Of a stretch of DNA of 64,000 nucleotides, positions 1 to 8,544 are shown piece by piece. The stretch spans positions 1 to 64,000 of the forward strand of contig CAMVEB010000005.1 of assembly GCA_947166385.1 (NCBI GenBank). Reading direction: 5' to 3'. The notes below the pieces were generated by a model, which saw only the letters and a program-made list of their open reading frames with translations, was not told the origin of the DNA and ran no database searches. The translations under genes and the position numbers were made by a program. This DNA comes from an uncultured Clostridia bacterium. GTDB lineage: Bacteria > Bacillota > Clostridia > Christensenellales > Aristaeellaceae. The number at the start of each line of letters is the position of its first letter. The stretch's first letter is position 1.

Positions 1-172
1 GCTGCTGTCCGCCTGCCGGGCGGCCGTAGGGGCCCTGTCCCGCCGGACGGCCGTACTGTCCCTGCTGCTGTCCGCCTGCCGGGCGGCCGTAGGGGCCCTG
101 TCCCGCCGGACGGCCGTAGGGACCCTGCTGCTGTCCGCCTACCGGGCGGCCATAGGGGCCCTGTCCCGCCGG
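1..172 (-). repeat. 63-bp in-frame tandem repeats inside infB
   Basis: Units begin at 1, 64 and 127, the third incomplete and diverging after about 172. Period is exactly 63 bp (21 residues), each unit holding two G-x-YGRP-type motifs and a GGQQQ tract on the coded minus strand. Units 1 and 2 differ at only a few bases, so copy number is probably unstable. More copies may lie to the left of the window. Confidence 0.9.
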
Positions 173-721
173 ACGGGCGTTTCCGGTCCCCTGCGTGGGC
201 TTCGGTTGATCCCCGGGACGGCTGATAATCTGTCCGATCGCAGGCTTCTTCGGTGCTTCCGGTTCTGCAGGCTTCACGGCTTTCGGCTTTTCGGCCTTTG
301 GCTTTTCCGGCTTTGCTTCCTCGGCAGCCGCCGGTTGAGCCGGCGGTTCCGCCGCGGGAGCAGCATCCGTCTTCGGCGCTTCCGCCGGTGCCGGTGCCGG
401 TGTCGGTGTCTGAGCCGGGGCCTGAGCCTGGGCCGCTGTCTTCTGCTCCTGTTCCTCCCGCATGGCAGCTTCCATCATCTGCTTTTCATCATCGTCCAGC
501 ATGGTAAAAGCTTTGGTATGCGTGGACTGCGCCCGCAGCTGCTCCTGCTGCTTTCTGCGCAACGCTTCCTCATCCTTCTGGCGGTTGATTTCCTGATCAA
601 TCCGCCGCAGCGCGTCAAACAGGGCATCCGCTTCCCTGCGGATTCCCGTTGCCTTCTCCAGAATGCTGGAAGCTTCCTCTACCAGTCCCTTTGTGGCATC
701 TTTTAAGTTCACTTTCGCCAT
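1..721 (-). CDS. infB: probable translation initiation factor IF-2, N-terminal part (cut by window edge)
   Basis: Probably the N-terminal region of IF-2, the GTPase that places initiator tRNA on the 30S subunit. Only the first 240 codons are present, so the G domain that would prove the call lies off the left edge. The call rests on gene order (rimP-nusA-rnpM-L7Ae-like gene before it) and composition: a charged helical start (residues 1-85), an Ala/Pro/Lys/Glu linker, then Gly/Gln/Arg/Tyr repeats. The start is the ATG at 721, 62 bp after the previous stop, with AGGGGG about 14 nt upstream. The first residues do not look like the usual IF2_N domain, so this is a lineage-specific N-terminus or, less likely, another protein. 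Confidence 0.62.
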   Translation of the reverse strand, partial: MAKVNLKDATKGLVEEASSILEKATGIRREADALFDALRRIDQEINRQKDEEALRRKQQEQLRAQSTHTKAFTMLDDDEKQMMEAAMREEQEQKTAAQAQAPAQTPTPAPAPAEAPKTDAAPAAEPPAQPAAAEEAKPEKPKAEKPKAVKPAEPEAPKKPAIGQIISRPGDQPKPTQGTGNARPAGQGPYGRPVGGQQQGPYGRPAGQGPYGRPAGGQQQGQYGRPAGQGPYGRPAGGQQ

Positions 722-783
722 TCGACGTCTGTACCCCCTGCCATGATCGGCATAAATCTTGATTCATATGTTCTGCCGCCCGG

Positions 784-1077
784 TTACAGGCAGCTGATCA
801 TCTGTTCTGAAAAACTTCCTTCTTTCACGGCCATCGCCGCGCCCGGTTTCCCCGTCGCTTCCGCCAGCAGTCCCGGCGGCAGCAGAGCCATCCGCGTTCC
901 CGTTCGGGCGCACAGTTCCTCATAACGCCTGCGGGACTGATCGCTGATCTCCCCATCCGCCAGCAGCAGTCCGCAGTTCCCCGCGGCGATGCTTTTCCGG
1001 CATCCTTCCTCGCCGAAGGAAGCCTGTCCGGCCCGGACGCACAGGCCCATCAGGCCTTTCATCCTGCGTTCATCCAT
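784..1077 (-). CDS. ylxQ: L7Ae/L30e-family RNA-binding protein (YlxQ-like)
   Basis: Small (97 aa) ribosomal L7Ae/L30e-like protein of the kind encoded between rnpM and infB in Firmicutes. Family members bind kink-turn RNA and associate with ribosomes or RNase P; the exact role of YlxQ is unsettled. Visible features are the N-terminal GLMGLCVRAGQASFGEE segment, matching the L30e GLARRAGK-type start, and a central LLLADGEIS strand-turn. It overlaps the rnpM stop by 8 bp, which implies translational coupling. The N-terminus could also begin at Met6, which leaves the core intact. Confidence 0.75.
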   Translation of the reverse strand: MDERRMKGLMGLCVRAGQASFGEEGCRKSIAAGNCGLLLADGEISDQSRRRYEELCARTGTRMALLPPGLLAEATGKPGAAMAVKEGSFSEQMISCL

Positions 1078-1363
1078 TTGCCCGGGTTTCCTCTCCGCTC
1101 AGGGCAGCCATGGCAGCGTTCAGCGCTTCCGCGGTTTCCGGCGGGAGGGTGACCTCCAGCTGCCGCTCCAGCTGCTTCTGCCTGATGGCGCGCTTCAGGC
1201 AGTCGGCATTCCGGCATACATAAGCGCCGCGGCCGGATTTCTTGCCGGTGGGATCCAGGGAAACCTCGCCCTCCGGGCTGCGAACCACCCGGATCAGCGT
1301 CTTTTTCTCTTTCATCTCCCGGCATCCGACGCACATGCGCATGGGAATCTTCCTTGGTTTCAT
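1070..1363 (-). CDS. rnpM: RNase P modulator RnpM (YlxR, DUF448)
   Basis: 97-aa YlxR/DUF448 protein; in Bacillus the family binds RNase P RNA and tunes its activity. The diagnostic N-terminal block MRMCVGCREM, followed by LIRVVRSPEGEVSLDPTGKKSGRGAYVC and a second Cys pair, is clear from residue 8 to 57. It sits between nusA (15 bp gap) and the L7Ae-like gene (8 bp overlap), the standard place in the nusA operon. Start ATG at 1363 follows a GGGAGA-type ribosome binding site. Confidence 0.92.
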   Translation of the reverse strand: MKPRKIPMRMCVGCREMKEKKTLIRVVRSPEGEVSLDPTGKKSGRGAYVCRNADCLKRAIRQKQLERQLEVTLPPETAEALNAAMAALSGEETRANG

Positions 1364-1378
1364 GGTCTCTCCCGCATC

Positions 1379-2566
1379 TTACATCGTATCGTCGTCGCCG
1401 TTCAGCGTCGCGTCAAAGTCCATCGTGAAGCTCTCATAGGTCGGGGTCTCCACCTGGACATATTCGGTCATTTCGCCGTTTTCATCCACCATGTCGCTCA
1501 TTTCCGCGACCTGGCTCTGGCTCTTAATATCGATCTTCCAGCCGGTCAGCTTGGCAGCCAGGCGGGCGTTCTGTCCTTCCTTGCCGATGGCCAGGCTCAG
1601 CTGGTTATCCGGCACGATGACGCGGAAGGCCTTCTCATCCCGGGCCTGGTAAACGCTCAGCACATGGGCCGGGTTCAGCGCGTTCGCCACAAACTCCGCC
1701 GGATTGCTGCTCCACTTGATGATATCGATTTTCTCGCCTTTCAGTTCGTTGACCACGCGGTCCACACGTCCGCCGCGCTGGCCGACGCAGGCGCCGACCG
1801 GGTCGATCATCATGTCGGCGCTGTGGACGGCGATCTTCGTGCGGCTTCCGGCTTCCCGGGCGATATTCTTGATCGTCACGATACCGCCCGCAATTTCTGG
1901 CACTTCCATCTCAAAGAGGCGCTTGACCAGGTTCGGATGAATCCGGCTCACATAGACCTGGGGCGTATAGCCGGCATTCTGGCTGGTACGGTGCACCTCC
2001 AGGATATAGACCTTGATGTGATCGTCATCGTGCAGCACCTCGCCGGGGATCATTTCGTCCTTCTCCAGCACGCCTTCCGTACGCCCCAGGTCGACATAAA
2101 CAGCCTTGGGCTCGATCCGCTCCACGATACCGGTCAGGATCTCGCTTTCCTTCTCGACGTACTCGTCATAAATCTTCCCGCGTTCGGCTTCCCGGATATG
2201 CTGAATGATCACCTGCTTGGCCGTCTGGGCTGCCACGCGCAGGAACCCGTTCGGTGTAACGTTGACCTCGGCGATATCCCCCATCTGATAGGTGGAATTG
2301 ATTTTCTGCGCTTCCTTCAGGGAGATCTGGTTGGTGGGATCCTCGATATCCTCATCCTCCAGGATCAGCTTCCGGGCATAAACGGAAATGGCGCCGGTAT
2401 CCCGGTTCACGGATACGTCCAGGTTGTTGGGAGCGATCTCCCCCTTGGGCAAATTCTTTTTATACGCAGCCTTCAGCGCTTCTTCAATGGTATTGAAAAG
2501 CGTTTCTTCGCTGATATCCTTCTCCTTTGCCAGCATCCTGATTGCTTCAATGACTTCAGACTTCAT
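1379..2566 (-). CDS. nusA: transcription termination/antitermination protein NusA
   Basis: NusA binds RNA polymerase and nascent RNA and controls pausing, termination and antitermination. The 395-aa protein has the N-terminal polymerase-binding domain (about 1-125), an S1 domain (about 130-200, [16 protein letters not shown]), KH1 with CVGQRGGR and KH2 with AIGKEGQN, then an acidic C-terminal tail. I chose the ATG at 2566 ([12 protein letters not shown]), the normal NusA start; a longer in-frame reading to 2608 would sit inside rimP. It overlaps rimP by 11 bp, so the two are translationally coupled. Confidence 0.97.
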   Translation of the reverse strand: MKSEVIEAIRMLAKEKDISEETLFNTIEEALKAAYKKNLPKGEIAPNNLDVSVNRDTGAISVYARKLILEDEDIEDPTNQISLKEAQKINSTYQMGDIAEVNVTPNGFLRVAAQTAKQVIIQHIREAERGKIYDEYVEKESEILTGIVERIEPKAVYVDLGRTEGVLEKDEMIPGEVLHDDDHIKVYILEVHRTSQNAGYTPQVYVSRIHPNLVKRLFEMEVPEIAGGIVTIKNIAREAGSRTKIAVHSADMMIDPVGACVGQRGGRVDRVVNELKGEKIDIIKWSSNPAEFVANALNPAHVLSVYQARDEKAFRVIVPDNQLSLAIGKEGQNARLAAKLTGWKIDIKSQSQVAEMSDMVDENGEMTEYVQVETPTYESFTMDFDATLNGDDDTM

Positions 2567-3065
2567 CGTTCTTTTCCCCGCTTTCTGTGTTCTCCGAAAG
2601 GTCGACATCCTCGATCCCTTCCATATCTACAACCGGCTTGACCAGCGCGGCCGCCTTCCGCGGAATGCGCGTCACGCCCGACGCGGTCTCCAGCAGAATA
2701 TCCCCGTCCTCCAGTCCGGCCAGAATCCCCGTCAGCAGCTTGGTGCCGTCCATGGGTTTGAACAGCCTGACCTCGATCTCGCATCCCAGGTTCCGCTCAA
2801 AATCCCGGTCCTTTTTCAGGGGCCGGTCGATCCCCGGGGAGGAAACCTCCATAAAGTCGTAATCCACGGAATCCGCGATCCCGCGCACTGCCTTATGATA
2901 GGCCTCACAGTCATCCAGCGAGATCCCTTCCGGCTTGTCGATATAGAAGCGGAGATATCTGCCTGTCGGTTCTTTCTCCACACATACATCGATCAGCTCA
3001 AAACCCATTTCCTCCGCGATCTTCCCGCAGCGGACCTCGATCGCGGCAATCTGCGCTTTCGCCAT
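2556..3065 (-). CDS. rimP: ribosome maturation factor RimP
   Basis: RimP (169 aa) is needed for assembly of the 30S subunit. The N-terminal domain carries the family block FELIDVCVEKEPTGRYLRFYIDKPEGISLDDC and the VSSPGIDRPLKKDRDF motif, followed by the small SH3-like C-terminal domain. It is the first gene of the rimP-nusA-rnpM-ylxQ-infB operon. The ribosome binding site (GGAAAG, about 10 nt before ATG) lies in the 3' arm of a 9-bp inverted repeat described separately. Confidence 0.96.
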   Translation of the reverse strand: MAKAQIAAIEVRCGKIAEEMGFELIDVCVEKEPTGRYLRFYIDKPEGISLDDCEAYHKAVRGIADSVDYDFMEVSSPGIDRPLKKDRDFERNLGCEIEVRLFKPMDGTKLLTGILAGLEDGDILLETASGVTRIPRKAAALVKPVVDMEGIEDVDLSENTESGEKNDEV

Positions 3066-3077
3066 GAACGTTCACTC

Positions 3078-3141
3078 TTTCCGGGCAATCAAAAAGAGCG
3101 GAAAACAAAACCTTCCTCAGCCCCTGCGCACCGCCCGGAAA
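3078..3141 (-). promoter_or_regulatory. rimP leader hairpin that covers the ribosome binding site
   Basis: GCCCGGAAA at 3133-3141 and TTTCCGGGC at 3078-3086 are perfect 9-nt complements. In the minus-strand transcript they pair TTTCCGGGC with GCCCGGAAA; the latter contains the GGAAA of the rimP Shine-Dalgarno. The 46-nt interior includes a weaker GGAA/TTCC pairing. Seen directly; a regulatory role is inferred. I found no convincing -35/-10 pair further upstream for this operon. Confidence 0.45.
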
Positions 3142-3242
3142 TCTTCTCCTCCATGCGGAACAAAGGCTTTCAGGCTGTTTCCACTCTTTACGCTAAACCC
3201 TTCTTTCAAGGCATATTGCCAATGGATTGCATGGAAACCCAT

Positions 3243-3273
3243 GCGCCGGAAAGTATAACATACTTTCCGGCGC
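3243..3273 (-). terminator. 13-bp perfect hairpin downstream of the GH31 gene
   Basis: GCGCCGGAAAGTA (3243-3255), 5-nt loop, TACTTTCCGGCGC (3261-3273). It lies 38 bp after the GH31 stop and before the rimP leader. The minus strand has no U tract after the stem, while the plus strand has eight T starting about 10 nt later, so as an intrinsic terminator of the glycogen operon it is atypical; it may instead protect a 3' end. Confidence 0.5.
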
Positions 3274-3310
3274 TTGACAATCCTTTTTTTTCAACGTTTT
3301 GAGGCCTTTT

Positions 3311-5335
3311 TTACATTTTTTCGAACACCGGGATTTCCTCAATGGGCGCCTTCACTTTCACGGTCTTTCCGCCTTCTGTGATTTCCCCGCTGTTCACGTT
3401 CCTCCACTGTCCCGCGGGCAGGTATACTTCCCGCTCAAACTCGTTCAGGTGCAGGATCGGCGCCACCAGGTATTTTGCGCCGAACATATACTGGTCCTGC
3501 AGCGTCCAGCACTTTTCGTCTTCGGGGAACTCGTAGAACATCGTACGGATCAGGGGAGAGCCGTTCTCATGGGCCTCCCGGTACAGATCCCGGATGTAAT
3601 CATGCATCGCGATCCGGATATCGTAATATTTCCGCATAATCCGGTAGTTGTCTTCTCCATAGCTCCAGAGTTCATTGGGTTGGCCGGTATGCAGGTATCC
3701 GCCGCCCCAGTCCCGGGTGTCCAGCGGGGGAATATTATACGGCCCCCGGTCTCCGTGCATCCTCAGCACCGCGGAATAGACGGCAAACTGATACCAGCGG
3801 ATCAGCAGCTGGCGGAAATCCGGATCGTTGACATCGTCCGTCATGAAACCGCCGATATCCGTCGTCCACCAGGGAATGCCCGCCAGGCCCATGTTCAGCC
3901 CTGCCTGAAGCTGATCCTGCAGTGCCTCAAAAGTGCTGGGAACATCGCCGCTCCAGATCACATTGCCGTATTTCTGGCTTCCGGCCCATCCGCACCGCAG
4001 CAGGTTGACCGGAGCTTCCTCTTTGCCTTCCTTCATCGGCTCAAAGAACGCCCGGGAGAACATCTGGGGATACATATTGCTGCAGGACAGCGCGGGACCC
4101 GCGCAGTAACGGTAGTTTTCATAATCGTAAACGCCGTAGTCCGGCTCGGAGTTGTCCAGCCAGAAGCCGTCAATCCCGAAGTCGTAATAATTCTTTTTAC
4201 AGACTTCCCAGATGTATTTCCGGGTTTCCGGATTAAACGGATCGATCTCCACGCAGTCGCCCTGATAGTCGTAGGTCTGAGCCGCACCGCGCTCGGTCCG
4301 GATCAGCAGTCCCCGCTCCATCATCGGGGCAAAATTCTCGCTTTTCCGGTCCACGCTGGGCCACACGGACACGATGACCCGGATCCCCATGCTGTGCAGT
4401 TCCTCCACCATCGCTTTGGGATCCGGCCAGTAGGTTTTGTCAAATTTCCAGTCGCCCTGCAGCGTCCAATGGAAGAAATCAATCACGATCTGATCGATCT
4501 GAATGCCTTCCTTCCGGTACTGCCTGGCGACGGTCAGCACTTCCTCCTGCGTTCTGTAGCGCAGCTTGCACTGCCAGAGTCCCATCAGGTTCTCCGGGAA
4601 CATGGGAGCGCGGCCGGTCACCTCCGTATACTGCCGCAGGATCTCCTTCGGCCTGTCGCCGGCGGTAATCCAGTAATCCATCTGCCTGGTGCTTCTGGCG
4701 GTCCACTCCGTATAGTTGTTGGCGAAGGCCGCGTGGCCGACCGCCGGGTTGTTCCACAGCAGACCGTATCCGAGGCTGCTTACCATGAACGGAACCGAAA
4801 TCTGGCTGTTCCGCTGCGCCAGTTCCAGCAGGTTCCCTTTCAGGTTAAGCCAGGGCTGCTGGTACTGGCCCATGCCGAAGATTTTCTCCCCGTCGTTGGC
4901 GTCGAATTTCACGGTCAGCTGGTATTCGCTGCCGCCGATGCATCCCTTCCATTCGCGGTTCACAATCTTCAGGCAGCGGCTGCTCCTGGAAAGCGTTCCG
5001 CCGTAAGAGCGGTAATACTCCCGCAGGATCAGGGCCCCGTCCCGGTAAAAGCTGATCACACCGGCATGGTTCACCGTTGCCCGGATTCTGCCGTTGGTAA
5101 TCTCCGCGCAGGGAACCTTGCCGATGGTTCCGTCCCCGTTCCAGTTGTCTTCCTCGCCGATCACGATCCGGCAGTCCGTTTCTTCCGGCGTTTCCGTCAG
5201 CGCCCAGTCATTTCCCGTCCATCCGTCATACATCACGGCCCGGACGCGGAGGCTGTTCCTGCCCCAACCTTCAATTTTCAGTGTCTCGCCGCCTCGCCGG
5301 GCAATCAGGGCGTTTTTCTCATTCGTAAAGATCAT
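3311..5335 (-). CDS. glycoside hydrolase family 31 protein (alpha-glucosidase / alpha-xylosidase type)
   Basis: 674-aa retaining alpha-glycosidase of GH31. The N-terminal beta domains (1-240) precede a TIM barrel with the nucleophile Asp394 in FWLDNSEPD and the acid/base Asp464 in WSGDVPSTF; RCGWAGSQKYG at 447-457 also matches the family. There is no signal peptide, so it is intracellular and probably trims glycogen-derived or imported alpha-glucosides. It follows glgB with a 4-bp ATGA overlap. GH31 covers alpha-glucosidase, alpha-xylosidase, sulfoquinovosidase and transglycosylase activities, which I cannot separate by eye. Confidence 0.9.
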   Translation of the reverse strand: MIFTNEKNALIARRGGETLKIEGWGRNSLRVRAVMYDGWTGNDWALTETPEETDCRIVIGEEDNWNGDGTIGKVPCAEITNGRIRATVNHAGVISFYRDGALILREYYRSYGGTLSRSSRCLKIVNREWKGCIGGSEYQLTVKFDANDGEKIFGMGQYQQPWLNLKGNLLELAQRNSQISVPFMVSSLGYGLLWNNPAVGHAAFANNYTEWTARSTRQMDYWITAGDRPKEILRQYTEVTGRAPMFPENLMGLWQCKLRYRTQEEVLTVARQYRKEGIQIDQIVIDFFHWTLQGDWKFDKTYWPDPKAMVEELHSMGIRVIVSVWPSVDRKSENFAPMMERGLLIRTERGAAQTYDYQGDCVEIDPFNPETRKYIWEVCKKNYYDFGIDGFWLDNSEPDYGVYDYENYRYCAGPALSCSNMYPQMFSRAFFEPMKEGKEEAPVNLLRCGWAGSQKYGNVIWSGDVPSTFEALQDQLQAGLNMGLAGIPWWTTDIGGFMTDDVNDPDFRQLLIRWYQFAVYSAVLRMHGDRGPYNIPPLDTRDWGGGYLHTGQPNELWSYGEDNYRIMRKYYDIRIAMHDYIRDLYREAHENGSPLIRTMFYEFPEDEKCWTLQDQYMFGAKYLVAPILHLNEFEREVYLPAGQWRNVNSGEITEGGKTVKVKAPIEEIPVFEKM

Positions 5336-7371
5336 GCGTTTCCTCCGTCCTGAATCCTTTCAAGCACCATCGCTGTCCGACAGGGACTGTATACGTCGAA
5401 GCCAAGTCCCCGTCCCTCCTGGTATTCCGTCTGATATACCACGCTGTGATCAATCAGCTGCGGTCCGCCGAAGCGCGCTTCGTCTGTGCTCAGCACGACC
5501 CGGTACCGGCCTTCTCCCACCGTGTGCGCATGCAGGAAAAACCGCGGTTCGGAGTAGCTGTTATGGAAATTGAAGACGAAGAGCAGGCCTCCCCGGCTGA
5601 AGGTGATGATCTTCCGGTCCGGATCCACCCACAGGCTGACCGCGTAGGGATCATCCAGCAGATGCCTTTCCTTGGCCAGCGTGATCATCGCCATGTCAAA
5701 GTCGTTCAGCCACTCGTATTTCAGCTGCTTGTTATCCACCAGGGACCACTGCCGCCTGCAGTATTTATAGCTCCATCCGTTGCCTTCCCGCGGGAAGTCG
5801 ATCCATTCCGGATGTCCGAATTCATTGCCCATGAAGTTCAGGTAACCGTTTCCGCCCAGGCTCATCGTGTACAGGCGGATGATCTTGTGCAGTTCAATGG
5901 CCCGGTCCATGGTCAGGGTATGGTAATCCTTCATCATCCCGGTGTACATTTCCGCGTCCGCCATCCGGAAGAGGATGGTCTTGTCGCCGACCAGCGCCTG
6001 GTCGTGGCTTTCGCAGTAGCCGATCACCTTTTCCTGCGGTCTCCGGGTGGTCATCTCATGCCACAGGGCATGCATGTTCCAGTCCTCGTCCCGGGTATCC
6101 TTCAGCAGCTTGATCCAGTAGTCCGGCTCGCCCATGGCCAGCCGGTAGTCAAAGCCGATCCCGCCCTGCTCGATCGGCAGGCACATGCCGGGCATGCCGC
6201 TCATGTCCTCCGCCACCGTCACGGCGTTGGGGTTCACCTCATGGATCAGTTCGTTGGCCAGCTGCAGATAGTTCAGCGCCTCCAGATCCGTGTTCATGTT
6301 GAAATACATGTCATAGTTCGTGAAGGCCGAACCCAGTCCGTGATCGTGGTAGATCATGCTGGTCACACCGTCGAACCGGAATCCGTCAAAGTGGTATTCC
6401 GTCTGCCAGAACTTCAGGTTGCTCAGCAGGAAGTGCAGCACTTCGTTCCGTCCGTAGTTAAACAGCTTTGTTCCCCAGGCCGGATGCCATCCCCTGTCTC
6501 CGGGCAGGAAATACTGGTCGTCTGTCCCGTCCTGCTGCTGCAGGCCTTCGCCCACGTTGGGACAGGCATGGCTGTGCACCACATCCAGCAGGACGCGGAT
6601 CCCCATGCCATGGGCTTTGTTCACCAGGTACTTCAGTTCGTCCGGCGCGCCGTACCAGTGAGCCGCCGCGAAGAAGTTCGTCACCTGGTATCCGAAAGAC
6701 CCGTAGTAAGGGTGCTCCTGGATGGCCATCAGCTGCACCGTGTTGTAACCCAGCTTCTGAATCCGCGGCAGGATATTGTCCGCGAATTCACGGTAGGTGC
6801 CGATGCCTTCCTTGTCCTGGGCCATCCCGACATGCGCCTCATAAATCAGCGGTGCCGACGGGGCCTGCCGCATAAACGCCTCATCCGTCCAGGAGAAATC
6901 CTCTTCCGGTGCCCAAACCTGCGTGCACAGCCGTTTGGTTTCCTCGTCCATGCTGACCTTCAGGCTGTAAGCCGGCAGCCGTTCAAACCAGCTGTCGCCT
7001 TTTCTCACCCACAGCTTGACATACTGCCCATGGCGCAGTCCGTTTCTTCCGGTCAGGATGATTTCCCATGTGCCGTTCTCGATCCGGGTCAGGGGATGGC
7101 TCTCCTTGTTCCACTGGTTGAAATCGCCGATCAGCCGGACCTCATCCGCGCCGGGCATCCATTCCCGGAAGACCCATCCGTTCTTCGTCCGGTGAAACCC
7201 GAAATACAGCGCGCCGTTCGCAAAATCTGTCAGCGTCTGAGATTCGCCGGCCAGCTGCCACCGTTTCTCCTTGAAACGGTTCATCCGCAATTCAATATCT
7301 CCTGCGTGCGGAGCCAGCCAGGGGTCGATGGAGGTAATCGCGTAAGGGGCCTCCAGCTTGTTGATTTCCAT
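5332..7371 (-). CDS. glgB: 1,4-alpha-glucan branching enzyme, eukaryote-like GH13_8 type
   Basis: 679-aa glycogen branching enzyme forming alpha-1,6 branches. It has an N-terminal CBM48-like domain (about 55-155), then a GH13 barrel with DVVHSHA (263-269), nucleophile Asp334 in FDGFRFDGV, general acid Glu388 in VAEDMSG and Asp457 in ESHDQ, and a C-terminal beta domain. The motifs DGFRFDGVTSMIYHDHG and YCESHDQALVGDKT are those of eukaryotic and some bacterial GH13_8 enzymes, not of classical bacterial GlgB (GH13_9). Start ATG has GAGGTG 8 nt upstream. No glgA, glgC or glgP neighbours are seen. Confidence 0.92.
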   Translation of the reverse strand: MEINKLEAPYAITSIDPWLAPHAGDIELRMNRFKEKRWQLAGESQTLTDFANGALYFGFHRTKNGWVFREWMPGADEVRLIGDFNQWNKESHPLTRIENGTWEIILTGRNGLRHGQYVKLWVRKGDSWFERLPAYSLKVSMDEETKRLCTQVWAPEEDFSWTDEAFMRQAPSAPLIYEAHVGMAQDKEGIGTYREFADNILPRIQKLGYNTVQLMAIQEHPYYGSFGYQVTNFFAAAHWYGAPDELKYLVNKAHGMGIRVLLDVVHSHACPNVGEGLQQQDGTDDQYFLPGDRGWHPAWGTKLFNYGRNEVLHFLLSNLKFWQTEYHFDGFRFDGVTSMIYHDHGLGSAFTNYDMYFNMNTDLEALNYLQLANELIHEVNPNAVTVAEDMSGMPGMCLPIEQGGIGFDYRLAMGEPDYWIKLLKDTRDEDWNMHALWHEMTTRRPQEKVIGYCESHDQALVGDKTILFRMADAEMYTGMMKDYHTLTMDRAIELHKIIRLYTMSLGGNGYLNFMGNEFGHPEWIDFPREGNGWSYKYCRRQWSLVDNKQLKYEWLNDFDMAMITLAKERHLLDDPYAVSLWVDPDRKIITFSRGGLLFVFNFHNSYSEPRFFLHAHTVGEGRYRVVLSTDEARFGGPQLIDHSVVYQTEYQEGRGLGFDVYSPCRTAMVLERIQDGGNA

Positions 7372-7415
7372 CGTCTTTCACCTCTGTATTTCCAAATTTT
7401 TCAGATACTGTTTCT

Positions 7416-8429
7416 TCACAGGGTCATCTCGTTCCCCGCTGCGTCAAAGTAACGGATCCCGGAGATTTCGCCCGCCACATCATAGGCATAAACGGTCCGG
7501 CAGTATCCCTGGGCACCGTTGACCGCTTCGCCCTGCTCGTTCTGGTACTCCTCTTCCGTAATCCTGTCCCCGTTCATCTTCCGCAGGATGCTGAAGGCGC
7601 TTCCACTGACCGGAACCTTTTCTCCCTGCAGGTTGTAGCGGTTGACGGTCACGGTTCCGTCCCCGTAGGTGTATCCTTCCCAGGCATAGTCCGCCCCCCG
7701 GTCCGTCAGCCGTTCCGCCGTATCATAGTACTTCACGGAGAGCACGCGTCCCTTGGCGTCCCGTTCCTTCTCGCAAAGATACCATCCGTCCGCGTTCAGG
7801 GCCGGCGTTCCGTCCGCGTGCTCATACCGGGTCCTGATCACCTGGTACATCTTGTTCAGTTTCTGGCGGATCACGGCGTACCCCTCGGCATTGTCCACCG
7901 GATTCCCGTTCTCGTCCTGGTAGGTGCGGCGGGTCATTTCCTTGCTGCTGTATTCCGTCACCACACAGGCATAGCCGAGCGCGGGCACCATCACCCGCTT
8001 TTTCCCCATGCCGAAATAGCCCACATAGGTGCTGTCGCCGGAGGACATATATCCCATCACAACCCGCGCGTAGCCGAGATCGTTCAGGGCCTTTTCCCCG
8101 TTTTTATCCAGGTACACGATCTCGGTGATCCGGTTCTTCCCGTCCCGGGTGATCGTCTGCCCGTAGAATCCGCCCTGCATCCGGTAGGGTCTTCCCTCCG
8201 CGTCGTAGTAGCGTTCGGTTACGTTGCCGCCGGAATAGATGTACTCCACCGTGGCGTACCCCTGGGGGCCCGCTGTCAGCGCGCCGTTTTCATCCTTCCA
8301 GTCCACCTGTGTCAGGCGGCCGTTTGTCACGGTCTCCTCCGGCTTTGCCTCCGCCAGTCCCCTGCGTGCGGGGATCAGCAGGCAGAACAGCGCGGCCGCC
8401 AGAATGGTTATGTTCCGGATCTTTCTCAA
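7416..8429 (-). CDS. exported protein with degenerate Y-D/G tandem repeats
   Basis: 337-aa protein with a Sec signal peptide (residues 1-26, ending GLAEA) and then about six to eight repeats of roughly 35-40 residues of the form GYA-x-Y-x-YYDAEGRP / TYQDENGNPV / RYFDAAGNEM. These resemble the beta-hairpin repeats of RHS/YD or MORN-like surface proteins; no catalytic residues are visible. It uses a TTG start at 8429 with AGGTG seven nt upstream and is the first gene before glgB (44 bp). Its role in a glycogen operon is unknown; it may simply share the promoter. Confidence 0.75.
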   Translation of the reverse strand: MRKIRNITILAAALFCLLIPARRGLAEAKPEETVTNGRLTQVDWKDENGALTAGPQGYATVEYIYSGGNVTERYYDAEGRPYRMQGGFYGQTITRDGKNRITEIVYLDKNGEKALNDLGYARVVMGYMSSGDSTYVGYFGMGKKRVMVPALGYACVVTEYSSKEMTRRTYQDENGNPVDNAEGYAVIRQKLNKMYQVIRTRYEHADGTPALNADGWYLCEKERDAKGRVLSVKYYDTAERLTDRGADYAWEGYTYGDGTVTVNRYNLQGEKVPVSGSAFSILRKMNGDRITEEEYQNEQGEAVNGAQGYCRTVYAYDVAGEISGIRYFDAAGNEMTL

Positions 8430-8473
8430 CTGGTATCACCTGTTCCATACATAATGGGAAATCTGTCTAAGTG

Positions 8474-8503
8474 ATTATATCAAATCGTGATCCTAAATTG
8501 CAA
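8474..8503 (-). promoter_or_regulatory. promoter of the repeat protein-glgB-GH31 operon
   Basis: On the minus strand TTGCAA (8503-8498), an 18-bp spacer and a perfect TATAAT (8479-8474). The start codon lies about 45 nt downstream. Confidence 0.72.
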
Positions 8504-8515
8504 CCCATTCTTGCC

Positions 8516-8544
8516 TTGTTCCCGCCTGCCGATTATGGTATATT
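8516..8544 (+). promoter_or_regulatory. promoter of the PIG-L deacetylase gene
   Basis: TTGTTC (8516-8521), 17-bp spacer, TATATT (8539-8544). Initiation near 8551 would lie downstream of an in-frame ATG at 8471, supporting the GTG at 8600 as the true start. It is divergent from and partly interlaced with the glycogen-operon promoter. Confidence 0.5.

Noticed and set aside
1..172. CRISPR-like direct repeats
   Set aside because: The 63-bp units are contiguous without unique spacers, in frame, and code for protein repeats.
989..2641. Long plus-strand open frame opposite nusA and rimP
   Set aside because: GC-rich third positions of nusA/rimP create an open antisense frame; its translation is His/Leu/Gln-rich with no motif and no ribosome binding site.
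3284..3291. T8 tract after the 3243-3273 hairpin as a plus-strand terminator
   Set aside because: No plus-strand gene ends here; the tract is about 10 nt from the stem.
3299..7452. Long plus-strand open frames opposite GH31 and glgB
   Set aside because: Antisense shadows of genes with clear catalytic motifs; no family features of their own.
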